A DNA stretch of 64,000 bases from Lachnospiraceae bacterium (GTDB taxonomy: Bacteria; Bacillota; Clostridia; Lachnospirales; Lachnospiraceae). A program made the position numbers and the translations under genes. A model generated the notes under the pieces. It was not told the DNA's origin and ran no database searches. It worked only from the letters and a program-made list of their open reading frames with translations. Position 1 is the first letter of the stretch. Each line of letters opens with the position of its first letter. This document shows, piece after piece, positions 38,037 through 47,156 of this stretch. The stretch lies in NCBI GenBank assembly GCA_024695145.1, contig JAILIS010000047.1:80759-144758 (forward strand), read 5' to 3'.

Positions 38037-39725
38037 ATGGATTATATGACAATAGACGGCATCAAGGTGCCGATAGAAGATGAGAAGAATATTCTCCAGC
38101 TTATCAGAAAAGCGGGCATAGACATCCCGACATTCTGTTATCATTCGGATCTGTCGATCTATGGGGCGTGCAGGATGTGCATGGTGGAAGATGAGAGGGG
38201 ACGGATGTTCGCATCCTGTTCCGAGCAGCCTCGTGCGGGGCTTACGATACATACGAACACGAAGAAGCTCCAGCAGTACAGAAAGCTTATAATCGAGCTT
38301 CTCCTTTCGACCCACTGCCGGGACTGTACAACCTGTACCAAGAACGGAATGTGTGAGCTTCAGAGCCTTGCCTACAGAGTAGGAGTCCACAGCGTGAGGT
38401 TTGAGAACAAGAAGGAACCGCTTCCGCTTGACTTAAGCTCCAAATGTATCGTCCGTGACCCTAACAAATGTATTCTTTGCGGAGACTGTGTCAGGACCTG
38501 CGCGGAAAATCAGGGAATCGGAGCGATCGATTTTGCTCACAGAGGTTCCAAGATGCAGATAACACCGGCTTTCGGCAGGACACTGAGCGAAACCGACTGT
38601 GTCGGATGCGGACAGTGTGCCGTTGTATGCCCTACTGCCGCGATCTCGATCAGGACAAATGTCACCGAGGTATGGGATGCGATCGAGGATCCCAAAAAAC
38701 GTGTGGTCGCACAGATAGCTCCGGCTGTAAGAGTGGCCATCGGAGACAAGTTCGGACTCCCGAGAGGCGAAAATGCCATGGGTAAACTTGTCAAAGCACT
38801 CAGGATCATGGGATTTGACGAAGTATATGATACCAATTTCGGAGCGGATCTTACCGTTATCGAAGAGTCGCGCGAATTTGCCGAAAGGCTCAAAAGCGGA
38901 GAAAAGCTTCCGCTCTTTACATCATGCTGTCCGGGATGGGTGAAGTTCTGCGAGAACAAATATCCGGAGTTTGCCGGTAATCTGAGCACATGCCGCTCGC
39001 CCATGGGCATGTTCTCGCCTGTTATCAGGGAGTACTTTAAAAAGCTTGATGAAGAGGAAGGAAAGGAAACATACATTGTTGCCATTATGCCATGTACGGC
39101 CAAAAAGGCGGAAATACTCCGCCCGGATAACCATACCGGCGGCAGGCAGGATACTGATATCGTCATAACCACCCAGGAGATCATACGCATGATCAAACAG
39201 GTCGGGATCAATTTCGGCGAGCTTGGCAGCGAGGCATGCGATATGCCGTTCTCAATGGCCTCGGGAGGAGCTTCCATTTTCGGTATAACGGGCGGTGTTA
39301 CCGAAGCTGTCCTGCGTTACATGTCCGTCGACAAAGATCACGCTACGCTTGAAGACATAAAGTATTCGGGCATCCGCGGCAAGGAGGGATTCAAGAGGGC
39401 AACGGTCACACTCGGGGACAGACAGCTTAATATCGCCGTGGTTCACGGACTGAAGAATGCCTCCGATCTGCTTGAAGCTATAAAAGCCAAAGAGGCCGAT
39501 TACGATTTTGTGGAAGTGATGGCATGCAGGCGCGGCTGTATACTCGGAGGAGGACAGCCGGTTCCGATGGGACCTCATACGAGAAAAGCGAGAATGGACG
39601 GTATCTATCAGGTAGATCAGCTTTCAAGTATCAGATACACAGATGAGAATCCTCTTATCGACAGGATATGGGAAGATATCATAAAAGGACATGAGCACGA
39701 GCTGCTTCACAGGAATATGCACTAA
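38037..39725 (+). CDS. hydA: [FeFe]-hydrogenase catalytic subunit HydA
   Basis: H-cluster motifs FTSCCPGWVKF, MPCTAKKAE, MACRRGCILGGGQP; N-terminal 2Fe-2S, THCRDCTTC and two 4Fe-4S motifs. Confidence 0.96.
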   Translation: MDYMTIDGIKVPIEDEKNILQLIRKAGIDIPTFCYHSDLSIYGACRMCMVEDERGRMFASCSEQPRAGLTIHTNTKKLQQYRKLIIELLLSTHCRDCTTCTKNGMCELQSLAYRVGVHSVRFENKKEPLPLDLSSKCIVRDPNKCILCGDCVRTCAENQGIGAIDFAHRGSKMQITPAFGRTLSETDCVGCGQCAVVCPTAAISIRTNVTEVWDAIEDPKKRVVAQIAPAVRVAIGDKFGLPRGENAMGKLVKALRIMGFDEVYDTNFGADLTVIEESREFAERLKSGEKLPLFTSCCPGWVKFCENKYPEFAGNLSTCRSPMGMFSPVIREYFKKLDEEEGKETYIVAIMPCTAKKAEILRPDNHTGGRQDTDIVITTQEIIRMIKQVGINFGELGSEACDMPFSMASGGASIFGITGGVTEAVLRYMSVDKDHATLEDIKYSGIRGKEGFKRATVTLGDRQLNIAVVHGLKNASDLLEAIKAKEADYDFVEVMACRRGCILGGGQPVPMGPHTRKARMDGIYQVDQLSSIRYTDENPLIDRIWEDIIKGHEHELLHRNMH

Positions 39726-41047
39726 ATCTTTCCGTAGCGTTGCAGCAGCTTTACGCCGATCAATACCGACAGAAGTTCCGATGTGACGAGGGCGGCCCAC
39801 ATCCCGATCCCTCCGATCACATTTGTCAGTATAAGGACCGAGACCGAATAGATCAGTAGATTTCGCACAAATGAGAAGAGTCCGGAAATCTTACCGTTTG
39901 ACAGTGCGGTAAAATAACCCGAGACAAAGTTATTGAATCCGGAGAACAGATAGGACAGCCCTGCAAATGCCAGGGCTGTTACTGCTATACTGAAGTATTC
40001 GGACTCTTTGTCAAAAAACGCCTGGGAGATACCGGACCTCAGCGCAAACACTGCCACCGAAAGTATTATACTGACGATTATCATAAGAGTCATTCCGTTC
40101 GCCAGGAGCTTACCGACGGCCTTTTTATTCTTCTGCCCGTAGTAATATGCGATAACAGGCTCGAGAACGACCATGATTCCCATAAAAACGGCGGACGTCA
40201 TATAACTGATATTTGACAGTACGCATACAACGCTGACACCGACACTGTTCCAGAAATATCCGGCTACATTGTTCAGTATGACTGTCAGTATTCCGGTAAA
40301 CAGGCTCGATAAGAGCTCGGAAACACCGTTGAACAGTACCGGGCCGACATCTTTGATGTGTACGGCGCACAGACGCATTTTGTAAATACTTATTCTCTTT
40401 ATGATGATCAGAACGGCGGCAGTCTGCAGAACATATCCGATACCGGTTCCGAGGGCGGCGCCTTCTATTCCCATATCAAGATATTTCATGAAAATAACAT
40501 CAAGTATACAGTTTGTAAGTCCTCCGGATATTTCGAGAGTGACTACCGTTCCGACGCGCCCCTCGCCGAGCAGCATCAGGTTCATTATGCTTGAGATCAG
40601 AAGTGCGGGCATAAAGCATAAGCATATCCTGTAATATACATTTACATATGAGATGTTATCGGCTGTCGCACCGAGCAGCCTTGTTACCTGAGAAGTAAAT
40701 ATGAACAGAAGAACGGGCAGGACTACACTCACCACGCATGAGAAGGTAATGATCTGGTTGTAGATATTCTGTGCCCGTGATGTGTTGCCCTCACCCTGCG
40801 CTTTCATTATCGCGGCATTTGCACCTGTGCCCGTCATGTATCCCAAACCGACGAACAGGGCATTGATCGGAAGGAATATGTTGATCGCCGCTATCGCAGT
40901 CTCATTTATGAACCTGTCAATAAGCAGAGAATCGACAACCCCGTAAAGTGATATGAACAGATACAGCAGGGCACTGGGAGCGGCATATTTGATCAGCCCT
41001 TTAAGTGACAGGTCATAAGTCACCTGAACAGACGCATCATTATTCAC
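39722..41047 (-). CDS. MATE-family exporter
   Basis: ~12 TM; LKGLIKYAAPSALLYLFISLYGVVDSLLIDRFINETAIAAINIFLPINALFVGLGYMTGTGANAAIMKAQGEGN. Confidence 0.93.
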   Translation of the reverse strand: MNNDASVQVTYDLSLKGLIKYAAPSALLYLFISLYGVVDSLLIDRFINETAIAAINIFLPINALFVGLGYMTGTGANAAIMKAQGEGNTSRAQNIYNQIITFSCVVSVVLPVLLFIFTSQVTRLLGATADNISYVNVYYRICLCFMPALLISSIMNLMLLGEGRVGTVVTLEISGGLTNCILDVIFMKYLDMGIEGAALGTGIGYVLQTAAVLIIIKRISIYKMRLCAVHIKDVGPVLFNGVSELLSSLFTGILTVILNNVAGYFWNSVGVSVVCVLSNISYMTSAVFMGIMVVLEPVIAYYYGQKNKKAVGKLLANGMTLMIIVSIILSVAVFALRSGISQAFFDKESEYFSIAVTALAFAGLSYLFSGFNNFVSGYFTALSNGKISGLFSFVRNLLIYSVSVLILTNVIGGIGMWAALVTSELLSVLIGVKLLQRYGKI

Positions 41048-43976
41048 TGTCTGCCTCTTTTCTTAAGCGGTCTGTAAGACTGTCCGGCTCATCCGCATAC
41101 TGAACGAGCAGACAGGCTGTCTTTAAGAATATCTTTTTAAAACGATTTATACTGGAAGGCTCATAGCATTCCGCGATGTAGTCCATATAGAGCATGCAGC
41201 CGTCCTCGGTCTCCTGGATCTCGATATCCATGAGATTATCCGCCGCTTCATGATTTTTCGGGATCTCAAGAGGGAAATACTCGAGCCGGTTATCGCGTGT
41301 AATCGTCCGCAGATCCGACTGATAGATGATGCTCGCATCTATTCCCTCGTCATTGACGTGTTCCGGACCGGGATAAGGATAGCACGAATAAACGATCCCC
41401 TTTTCGATCTGTTGGAGAACGTCTTTATACAGACTGCCGATCGTGGTATCACGTTTGAAGCGGATCCCTACGAACAGGTTTCGGATCAGTGTTCCCACAA
41501 TGTTGCGGTCACTTTCCTTCTCGCGGCCGTTGAATATCCACGATACCCTTATATCATCGCTTTTGTTGTATGTTGCGATCGTGATGAGGGCAGCGGTGAT
41601 GAAGAAGGCTGTCTTTGTGATCCCGTACTGCTTCTGCAGTTTATCGAATGCGATATCCTCGACGGGTATGATCGTGGTGATATTGCCGTAGCCGTTGACA
41701 GTGATCTCGTGATCGATCTTCGGAAAACAATCCCAGGCAACGTTATCGAGAACTTTGGCATAATACTCCTTAGCCTCCCGGTACAGATCGGAAGACTCTT
41801 CGGAATTTCTTTCGACGACCTTCATATAGTAATAGTCTTTTTCGAGCTCTTTACCTTCATAGGCATTGCATATGTCGCGTATCAGGATCTGGATGCTTGT
41901 GCCGTCCGATATGCTGTGGTGCATGTCTATATACAGATACCCGGCGCGCTCTGTCTGAAACAGCCTGATTCGGTACAGCCTGGAATTGAGCAGTTTATAC
42001 GGCTGTATCAGTGTTTCCCTGACATCTATGAACTGTGCTTCTGTTATCTGTTCGATGTCGACACTAAGGTCCATATCCGGGACGTAACGCTGGACGAGAT
42101 CGGTATTGTCGTTGAAACAGTAGATCGTTGAGAAAACGGGGTGAGCCGCAAGAACGCGTTCCACGGCCTCTTTAACGCGGGGAATATCAACATTCGGAGA
42201 GAAGCACAGGAGCATGTTCAGATTCCAGGTCGTTGACTTCGGAACGTAGCACTGATAATCGAACATATACAGCTGAGTGATGGTAAGGGGCTGGTCGGAA
42301 GAAAGAGCTTCGGCGTTTCTCATCTCGGGACCGGCGGCATCAACAACACTGCTCCGGTAAAGCTTTGCGATATCGCGGGCACAACGGCCACGTATTACCA
42401 TTGATATATCAAGCTGAGGTAGCTTGGCTTCTTCTATGAGGCGCATGGCGAGGATTGAAGATGCACCGAGATCGTAAAAATCATCCAGCGCGCCTACCCT
42501 GTCAAGGCCGAGCATCCCGGCCATTGCCGAACACAATGCCTCTTCGTATTTATCGGCGGGTTCGACATAATCCTTCCTGTATGAAGACAGGTCGGGTGCG
42601 GGCAGATCCTTTCGCGAGAACTTGCCGTTTTCGTTGAGCGGTATACTGTCAAGGTGGATGATAAACGAAGGTATCATGTAGGAGGGCAGCACATTGGCCA
42701 GGGAAGCTTTTGCCTCCTCAACGGAAACCGAAGGCGTGCCGATGTGGTAAGCACATATATAAGTGCTGTTTTCGTCGGAGAATCCTTTGACTCCGACCCA
42801 TTCGACACCGAGGATACCCTTGAGTACTATCTCTATTTCGGCGGGCTCGACGCGGTTGCCGTTTATCTTGATCATATCATCGCTCCGCCCCTGGATGATT
42901 AGGTTGCCGTTTTCTATCCTGCCGATGTCTCCGGAAATATGATAATCGTTGATGTGACATTTTTCGGTCTCTTCGGGCATTCCGAGATAACCTCTGAAAT
43001 ACGGGGATTTGTAACATATGTTTCCGGGAGTGCCGTCGGGAAGGCGGTTTCCCTGATCATCCAGTATGCAAAGGTCCGCTTCGCTTATATTACACTTTCC
43101 GACAGGAGTCATATCATATGGTCTGTCTATCAGAAATGATGCCAGCGTGAAGCAGGATTCGGACTGGCCGTACATGCAGTACATATCCACGCCTTCTATG
43201 TACAGGTTCTTTGCGGGTTCACCGCCGGTCAGCACTTTGACGATGGAGTCAGGGAGCGGACCGAGGTGCCGCAGCAGTGTTGAGGTAACAAAGATAATGG
43301 AGATCTTATATTCTCCGAGCGCCTGTGTCAGGCGCGTCGGATCCTTGACAATATCCATCGGATAGATAACAAGGGTTCCGCCGAAGTAAAGGAGCGGGAA
43401 AGTATTAAGTATCGTGGCTGCAAAATTTAAAGGTGACAGGATGGCCATTCTGTCACCCCTGTCCATGATTATGCACCTGTCCGTGATGTCGCTCTTTGCA
43501 CACATTTCCATCACGCCGTATTCCTGCATGGCGCCTTTGGGTTTACCGGTCGTGCCCGATGTGTAGACAAGGTATGCAAGGTCATGGGGTGAAGTCTTCT
43601 CGTATCCGTCAATGGGTTCGCGATCCATGATACGCGCAAATTCCGGGGTATCTATAAGCAGACGGCATGAAGCATCCTTATATATGTAGTCCCGGCGCTC
43701 GGCGGCAAAGTCCGGCTCGAGCATTACAGCGGCGGCACCTGCCCGCCATATCCCGACCAGAGCGATGAATGGCTGTACACCTCTCGGAAGACTGATCATG
43801 ACTACCGATTCCCTGCCGATCCCGTTGCTCTTCAGGTAAGCATATACCTTGCCCGACAGCTCATACAGCTCGCCGTAGCTTATCTTTGCTCCTGTTTTGG
43901 CATTTATGACTGCCGCATCTTTTTCGAAAGATCTGCAGTTTTCAAAAAACTTCTCCATAAAACGCATCATCTGCAT
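41040..43976 (-). CDS. NRPS-like single module: adenylation, carrier, condensation (A-T-C), no thioesterase
   Basis: A: LAYLVYTSGTTGKPKGAM, YCMYGQSESCF, YHISGDIG, GRSDDMIKINGNRVEPAEIE, NENGKFSRKDL; T: DDFYDLGASSILAMRL; C: MHHSISDGTSIQILIRDI (HHxxxDG). Confidence 0.9.
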   Translation of the reverse strand: MQMMRFMEKFFENCRSFEKDAAVINAKTGAKISYGELYELSGKVYAYLKSNGIGRESVVMISLPRGVQPFIALVGIWRAGAAAVMLEPDFAAERRDYIYKDASCRLLIDTPEFARIMDREPIDGYEKTSPHDLAYLVYTSGTTGKPKGAMQEYGVMEMCAKSDITDRCIIMDRGDRMAILSPLNFAATILNTFPLLYFGGTLVIYPMDIVKDPTRLTQALGEYKISIIFVTSTLLRHLGPLPDSIVKVLTGGEPAKNLYIEGVDMYCMYGQSESCFTLASFLIDRPYDMTPVGKCNISEADLCILDDQGNRLPDGTPGNICYKSPYFRGYLGMPEETEKCHINDYHISGDIGRIENGNLIIQGRSDDMIKINGNRVEPAEIEIVLKGILGVEWVGVKGFSDENSTYICAYHIGTPSVSVEEAKASLANVLPSYMIPSFIIHLDSIPLNENGKFSRKDLPAPDLSSYRKDYVEPADKYEEALCSAMAGMLGLDRVGALDDFYDLGASSILAMRLIEEAKLPQLDISMVIRGRCARDIAKLYRSSVVDAAGPEMRNAEALSSDQPLTITQLYMFDYQCYVPKSTTWNLNMLLCFSPNVDIPRVKEAVERVLAAHPVFSTIYCFNDNTDLVQRYVPDMDLSVDIEQITEAQFIDVRETLIQPYKLLNSRLYRIRLFQTERAGYLYIDMHHSISDGTSIQILIRDICNAYEGKELEKDYYYMKVVERNSEESSDLYREAKEYYAKVLDNVAWDCFPKIDHEITVNGYGNITTIIPVEDIAFDKLQKQYGITKTAFFITAALITIATYNKSDDIRVSWIFNGREKESDRNIVGTLIRNLFVGIRFKRDTTIGSLYKDVLQQIEKGIVYSCYPYPGPEHVNDEGIDASIIYQSDLRTITRDNRLEYFPLEIPKNHEAADNLMDIEIQETEDGCMLYMDYIAECYEPSSINRFKKIFLKTACLLVQYADEPDSLTDRLRKEADSE

Positions 43977-44014
43977 ATAATCACCTCACGTGGAAATCAC
44001 ATTTACAATATAAG

Positions 44015-44043
44015 ATTATAATTCAAAACACATGATCGGGCAA
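44015..44043 (-). promoter_or_regulatory. Putative sigma-A promoter for the NRPS-MATE operon
   Basis: Minus strand TTGCCC - 17 bp - TATAAT (plus-strand GGGCAA 44038-44043, ATTATA 44015-44020), just upstream of start at 43976. Confidence 0.6.
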
Positions 44044-44062
44044 TAAATATTGGTGTTTTCCT

Positions 44063-44091
44063 TTGACAAATACTACAATATATAGTATTTA
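44063..44091 (+). promoter_or_regulatory. Putative promoter with overlapping dyad operator
   Basis: TTGACA 44063-44068; 17 bp; TATTTA 44086-44091; perfect dyad AAATACTA-N7-TAGTATTT 44068-44090 overlaps the spacer. Confidence 0.45.
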
Positions 44092-44197
44092 TAAGTATAA
44101 GGCACTTGCTTTGAAATGTGACAGTTTTGTGACATTTTGTCTGCTATTTTGAAGGGGTAGTATTTTGTAGCCTTATGGAAAGGAGAATAAGGAGATT

Positions 44198-47155
44198 ATG
44201 AAAAAAACCATTTCACTGATAGTGGCAATACTGCTGTCAGTCACTGTTTTTGCGTCTGACATTGCGGGGATCGCCATGATAGTGCATGCTGATGACGCGT
44301 ATATGGATGAGGTGGGCGAGGAGAGTGCACCGCCGGCAGAAGAGCCTCCGGCACAGCCTGAAGATCCTGCACCGCCGGAAGAAGAGCCTCCTGCACCGGC
44401 AGCAGAGGAGCCTGCACAGCCCGGGGAACAGCCGGGAGGTTCCGGAGAACTATCGGAAGAGGAGAAAGCATGGCAGGCTATGCTTGAAAGGGAAGCCGAA
44501 GAGGCTGAAAAGCTCAACGAGCAGCAACAGGGGGCCGAAGAAGCCCAGGCCGCCAAGGAAAAGGCAGATGAAGAGGCAGCCAAAGCCGCCCAGGCTGAAG
44601 CTGACGCCAGGAAGGCTGCAGAGGAAAAGAAGCAGCAGGAAGCTGCGAGCGGTACATACTCTCTTTCAGTAAGCCCTCAATCGGCCAATTTCGGCTCGGC
44701 AATGGTCGGAGCCCAGCGCGATATCATTCCGCTTACCGTCACCAACACCGGTGATTCACCTGTAGATCTTATCTGCACCAAGAGCGATGCAAACGGTGCG
44801 TTTTCCGTATCGCTTCACGGTGATTCATCGCACCTTGAACCCAGCAAGTCCGCTTTATATAACATTTCGATGAGTTCGTCCCTGCCGGTCGGTGACTATA
44901 AGGCAACGATCTCATTTGCTGACGGGGTAAAGGACCCCACTTATAAAAAAGGTGTTTCGGTTACCGTTATCGGAACAGTAACGCCCAACAAGGAAGTTGT
45001 ATATTCGGTAACTGTATCTCCTTCGAAGATAAAGCTTGCAACCGGAGGCACGGCACAGTTTTATGCCGACGTTGATGGAAATGCCGATCTTATATATGAT
45101 ATTATCTGGTCCGTTTCAGGTAACCAGTCTTCCGGAACGTTTATTTCCAAAAACGGCGTTCTTAACATAGACAATAACGAGTCCGCATCGTCGCTCACGG
45201 TATTTGCGACCACGACGATAGATCCTTCGGTTAAGGGGAGCGCTTCGGTCATCGTTCAGAAGGACAGCTTTAACGTCAATGCATATGCCAGCCCGAAAGA
45301 AGGCGGATATGTGACCGGAGGCGGCGCGGTGGCCAAAGGCGGAAGCGTTACCGTATCGGCTGTACCGGACAAGAATTACTATTTCAAAGGCTGGGTCATT
45401 GACGGAAACACAGTATCGACCGCAACGAACTATACTGTCAAAAATGTTCAGAAGAATATAGATATCACGGCTGTGTTTGAACAGGACTATGTTACGGTTA
45501 TAGCTGTTCCGAACAACCGCAATGCCGGTGATGTTATCGGTGGAGGAACCGTACCATACGGCGGCAGTACCATATTATCCGCAAGAGCTTATGACGGTTA
45601 TGTATTTACAGGATGGAAAGAAGACGATACCATAGTAAGCAGGGATGCTTCCATAAGGCTTACCAACCTTACCGTTAACCGCAGGCTCACGGCTATGTTT
45701 GAAAAGACAAAGCATACGATCACGCTGGCGGTGGATCCGTGGGACGGCGGAACCGTTTCGGGTGGCGGAACGTTCAAGCTCAATGAGGGAACGACCATAA
45801 AAGCTGTTCCCGCAACCGGATACGTTTTTGACGGATGGATCGTTAACGGACAGTGCATCAGCCGTAATGCCGAATATCGTATCGATAAAGTGAAGCATGA
45901 TATCACATGTACGGCCCGGTTTATCAAGAACAGTGTGGTAACTTATGAGATCTCATCCGGAGTTGCTACGACCGGCGGTACTATCAGTCCTTCAGGAAAG
46001 ATCATGGCTGTAAAAGGACAGAGCCTTGTATATACGATCACTCCCAAGGCAGGATTCGCGATACTCGCTGTTTCGGTTGACGGTAACCAGGTAGGACCTG
46101 TGAGCAGCTACACTTTCACTAACATACAGGGACCTCATGTTATAGCGGCGGCATTCGTACAGACCGACGCAGGCAAGAAAGCCGCAGCGGAATCGGGTCA
46201 GAAGACCCAGAACGATAAGGTCAAGCCCCTGGAGAAAAACCTGAACAATACTGCAACATCGCAGTCTACCGTCAACATTGAAGATGCAGCTTCAGGAGGC
46301 AGCGGAGACGAATTTGTCGAAGAGATGGATCTTGAGAATGTGGTCATCCCTTCGGATCAGGAGCTTGGTATAGTAGTTGAAAGAGATACACAAAACGATT
46401 CTGAGGTAGCCAAATTCCTCGGCGTATCAATGGACGAAGTCAATTCCATGATCAGCGCCGGAGAAACGACTCCGATACTTGATGCCGCATTTATGACCGG
46501 CGGACTCGGAGCTTATGTTTACAACAAGTATGAGCCGACCAACATGGTAAGCGTTGATTACAACAAGATGACGAGAGACGAGCTCATGCAGGTTCCCGCA
46601 GAAGAGATCAATCCTTCGCTTCCGGATCTTGATATCGTTGTAACCAAGATGCTTTCGATGGATGAAGTTACAAAACTTGCCAACGGCGATCATCTCGATA
46701 TATCCGTAAGCCTTACGAGTCAGGATAATCCCGATGAGGCTACTGTACGTATCATGAAAGGCGCCATCGGCAAGAAACCTCTTCAGTACTTTGACCTTAC
46801 AATGCTCAAGAGCGAGGACGGTAACACGGAGAAGGTCACCGAGCTGCCGACAACCATGGAGGTTGTGATCGAAGTGCCCAATGAGATCTTCAAGAAGGGC
46901 AAGACATATTCGGTGCTTCGCGTACACGAGGGAGAGCTTTCGGTACTTCCGGATCTTGATGACGATCCGAAGACGATCACATTCAGGACCGACAGGTTCT
47001 CATCATATGCGATAGCGCAGGATGTAACAAGTGCAAACGGTATAGTGGCATGGCTTGCCGCAGGAGCGTTAGTAGCGTTCGGACTGGCTCTCACATGTCT
47101 GCTTATCCTCATCAATCATCAGCGCAAAATGAGAAAAGCGCATGCCAGGAAGTAG
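44198..47155 (+). CDS. Secreted/membrane-anchored surface protein: Pro/Glu-rich and coiled-coil N-terminus, ~4 InlB/Listeria-Bacteroides-type repeats, C-terminal TM
   Basis: Signal peptide; PPAEEPPAQPEDPAPPEEEPPAP; repeats GGYVTGGGAVAKGGSVTVSAVPDKNYYFKGWVIDG..., GGTVSGGGTFKLNEGTTIKAVPATGYVFDGWIVNG...; C-terminal ILAWLAAG-type TM (GIVAWLAAGALVAFGLALTCLLILINHQRKMRKAHARK). Confidence 0.85.
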   Translation: MKKTISLIVAILLSVTVFASDIAGIAMIVHADDAYMDEVGEESAPPAEEPPAQPEDPAPPEEEPPAPAAEEPAQPGEQPGGSGELSEEEKAWQAMLEREAEEAEKLNEQQQGAEEAQAAKEKADEEAAKAAQAEADARKAAEEKKQQEAASGTYSLSVSPQSANFGSAMVGAQRDIIPLTVTNTGDSPVDLICTKSDANGAFSVSLHGDSSHLEPSKSALYNISMSSSLPVGDYKATISFADGVKDPTYKKGVSVTVIGTVTPNKEVVYSVTVSPSKIKLATGGTAQFYADVDGNADLIYDIIWSVSGNQSSGTFISKNGVLNIDNNESASSLTVFATTTIDPSVKGSASVIVQKDSFNVNAYASPKEGGYVTGGGAVAKGGSVTVSAVPDKNYYFKGWVIDGNTVSTATNYTVKNVQKNIDITAVFEQDYVTVIAVPNNRNAGDVIGGGTVPYGGSTILSARAYDGYVFTGWKEDDTIVSRDASIRLTNLTVNRRLTAMFEKTKHTITLAVDPWDGGTVSGGGTFKLNEGTTIKAVPATGYVFDGWIVNGQCISRNAEYRIDKVKHDITCTARFIKNSVVTYEISSGVATTGGTISPSGKIMAVKGQSLVYTITPKAGFAILAVSVDGNQVGPVSSYTFTNIQGPHVIAAAFVQTDAGKKAAAESGQKTQNDKVKPLEKNLNNTATSQSTVNIEDAASGGSGDEFVEEMDLENVVIPSDQELGIVVERDTQNDSEVAKFLGVSMDEVNSMISAGETTPILDAAFMTGGLGAYVYNKYEPTNMVSVDYNKMTRDELMQVPAEEINPSLPDLDIVVTKMLSMDEVTKLANGDHLDISVSLTSQDNPDEATVRIMKGAIGKKPLQYFDLTMLKSEDGNTEKVTELPTTMEVVIEVPNEIFKKGKTYSVLRVHEGELSVLPDLDDDPKTITFRTDRFSSYAIAQDVTSANGIVAWLAAGALVAFGLALTCLLILINHQRKMRKAHARK

Positions 47156-47156
47156 G

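Noticed and set aside
41250-42131. 293-aa plus-strand ORF inside the NRPS-like gene
   Set aside because: Antisense to a region with clear condensation-domain motifs; no motif of its own
44241-44672. Overlapping alternate-frame ORFs in the Pro/Glu-rich region
   Set aside because: Low-complexity GC-rich coding region of the surface protein produces long alternate frames
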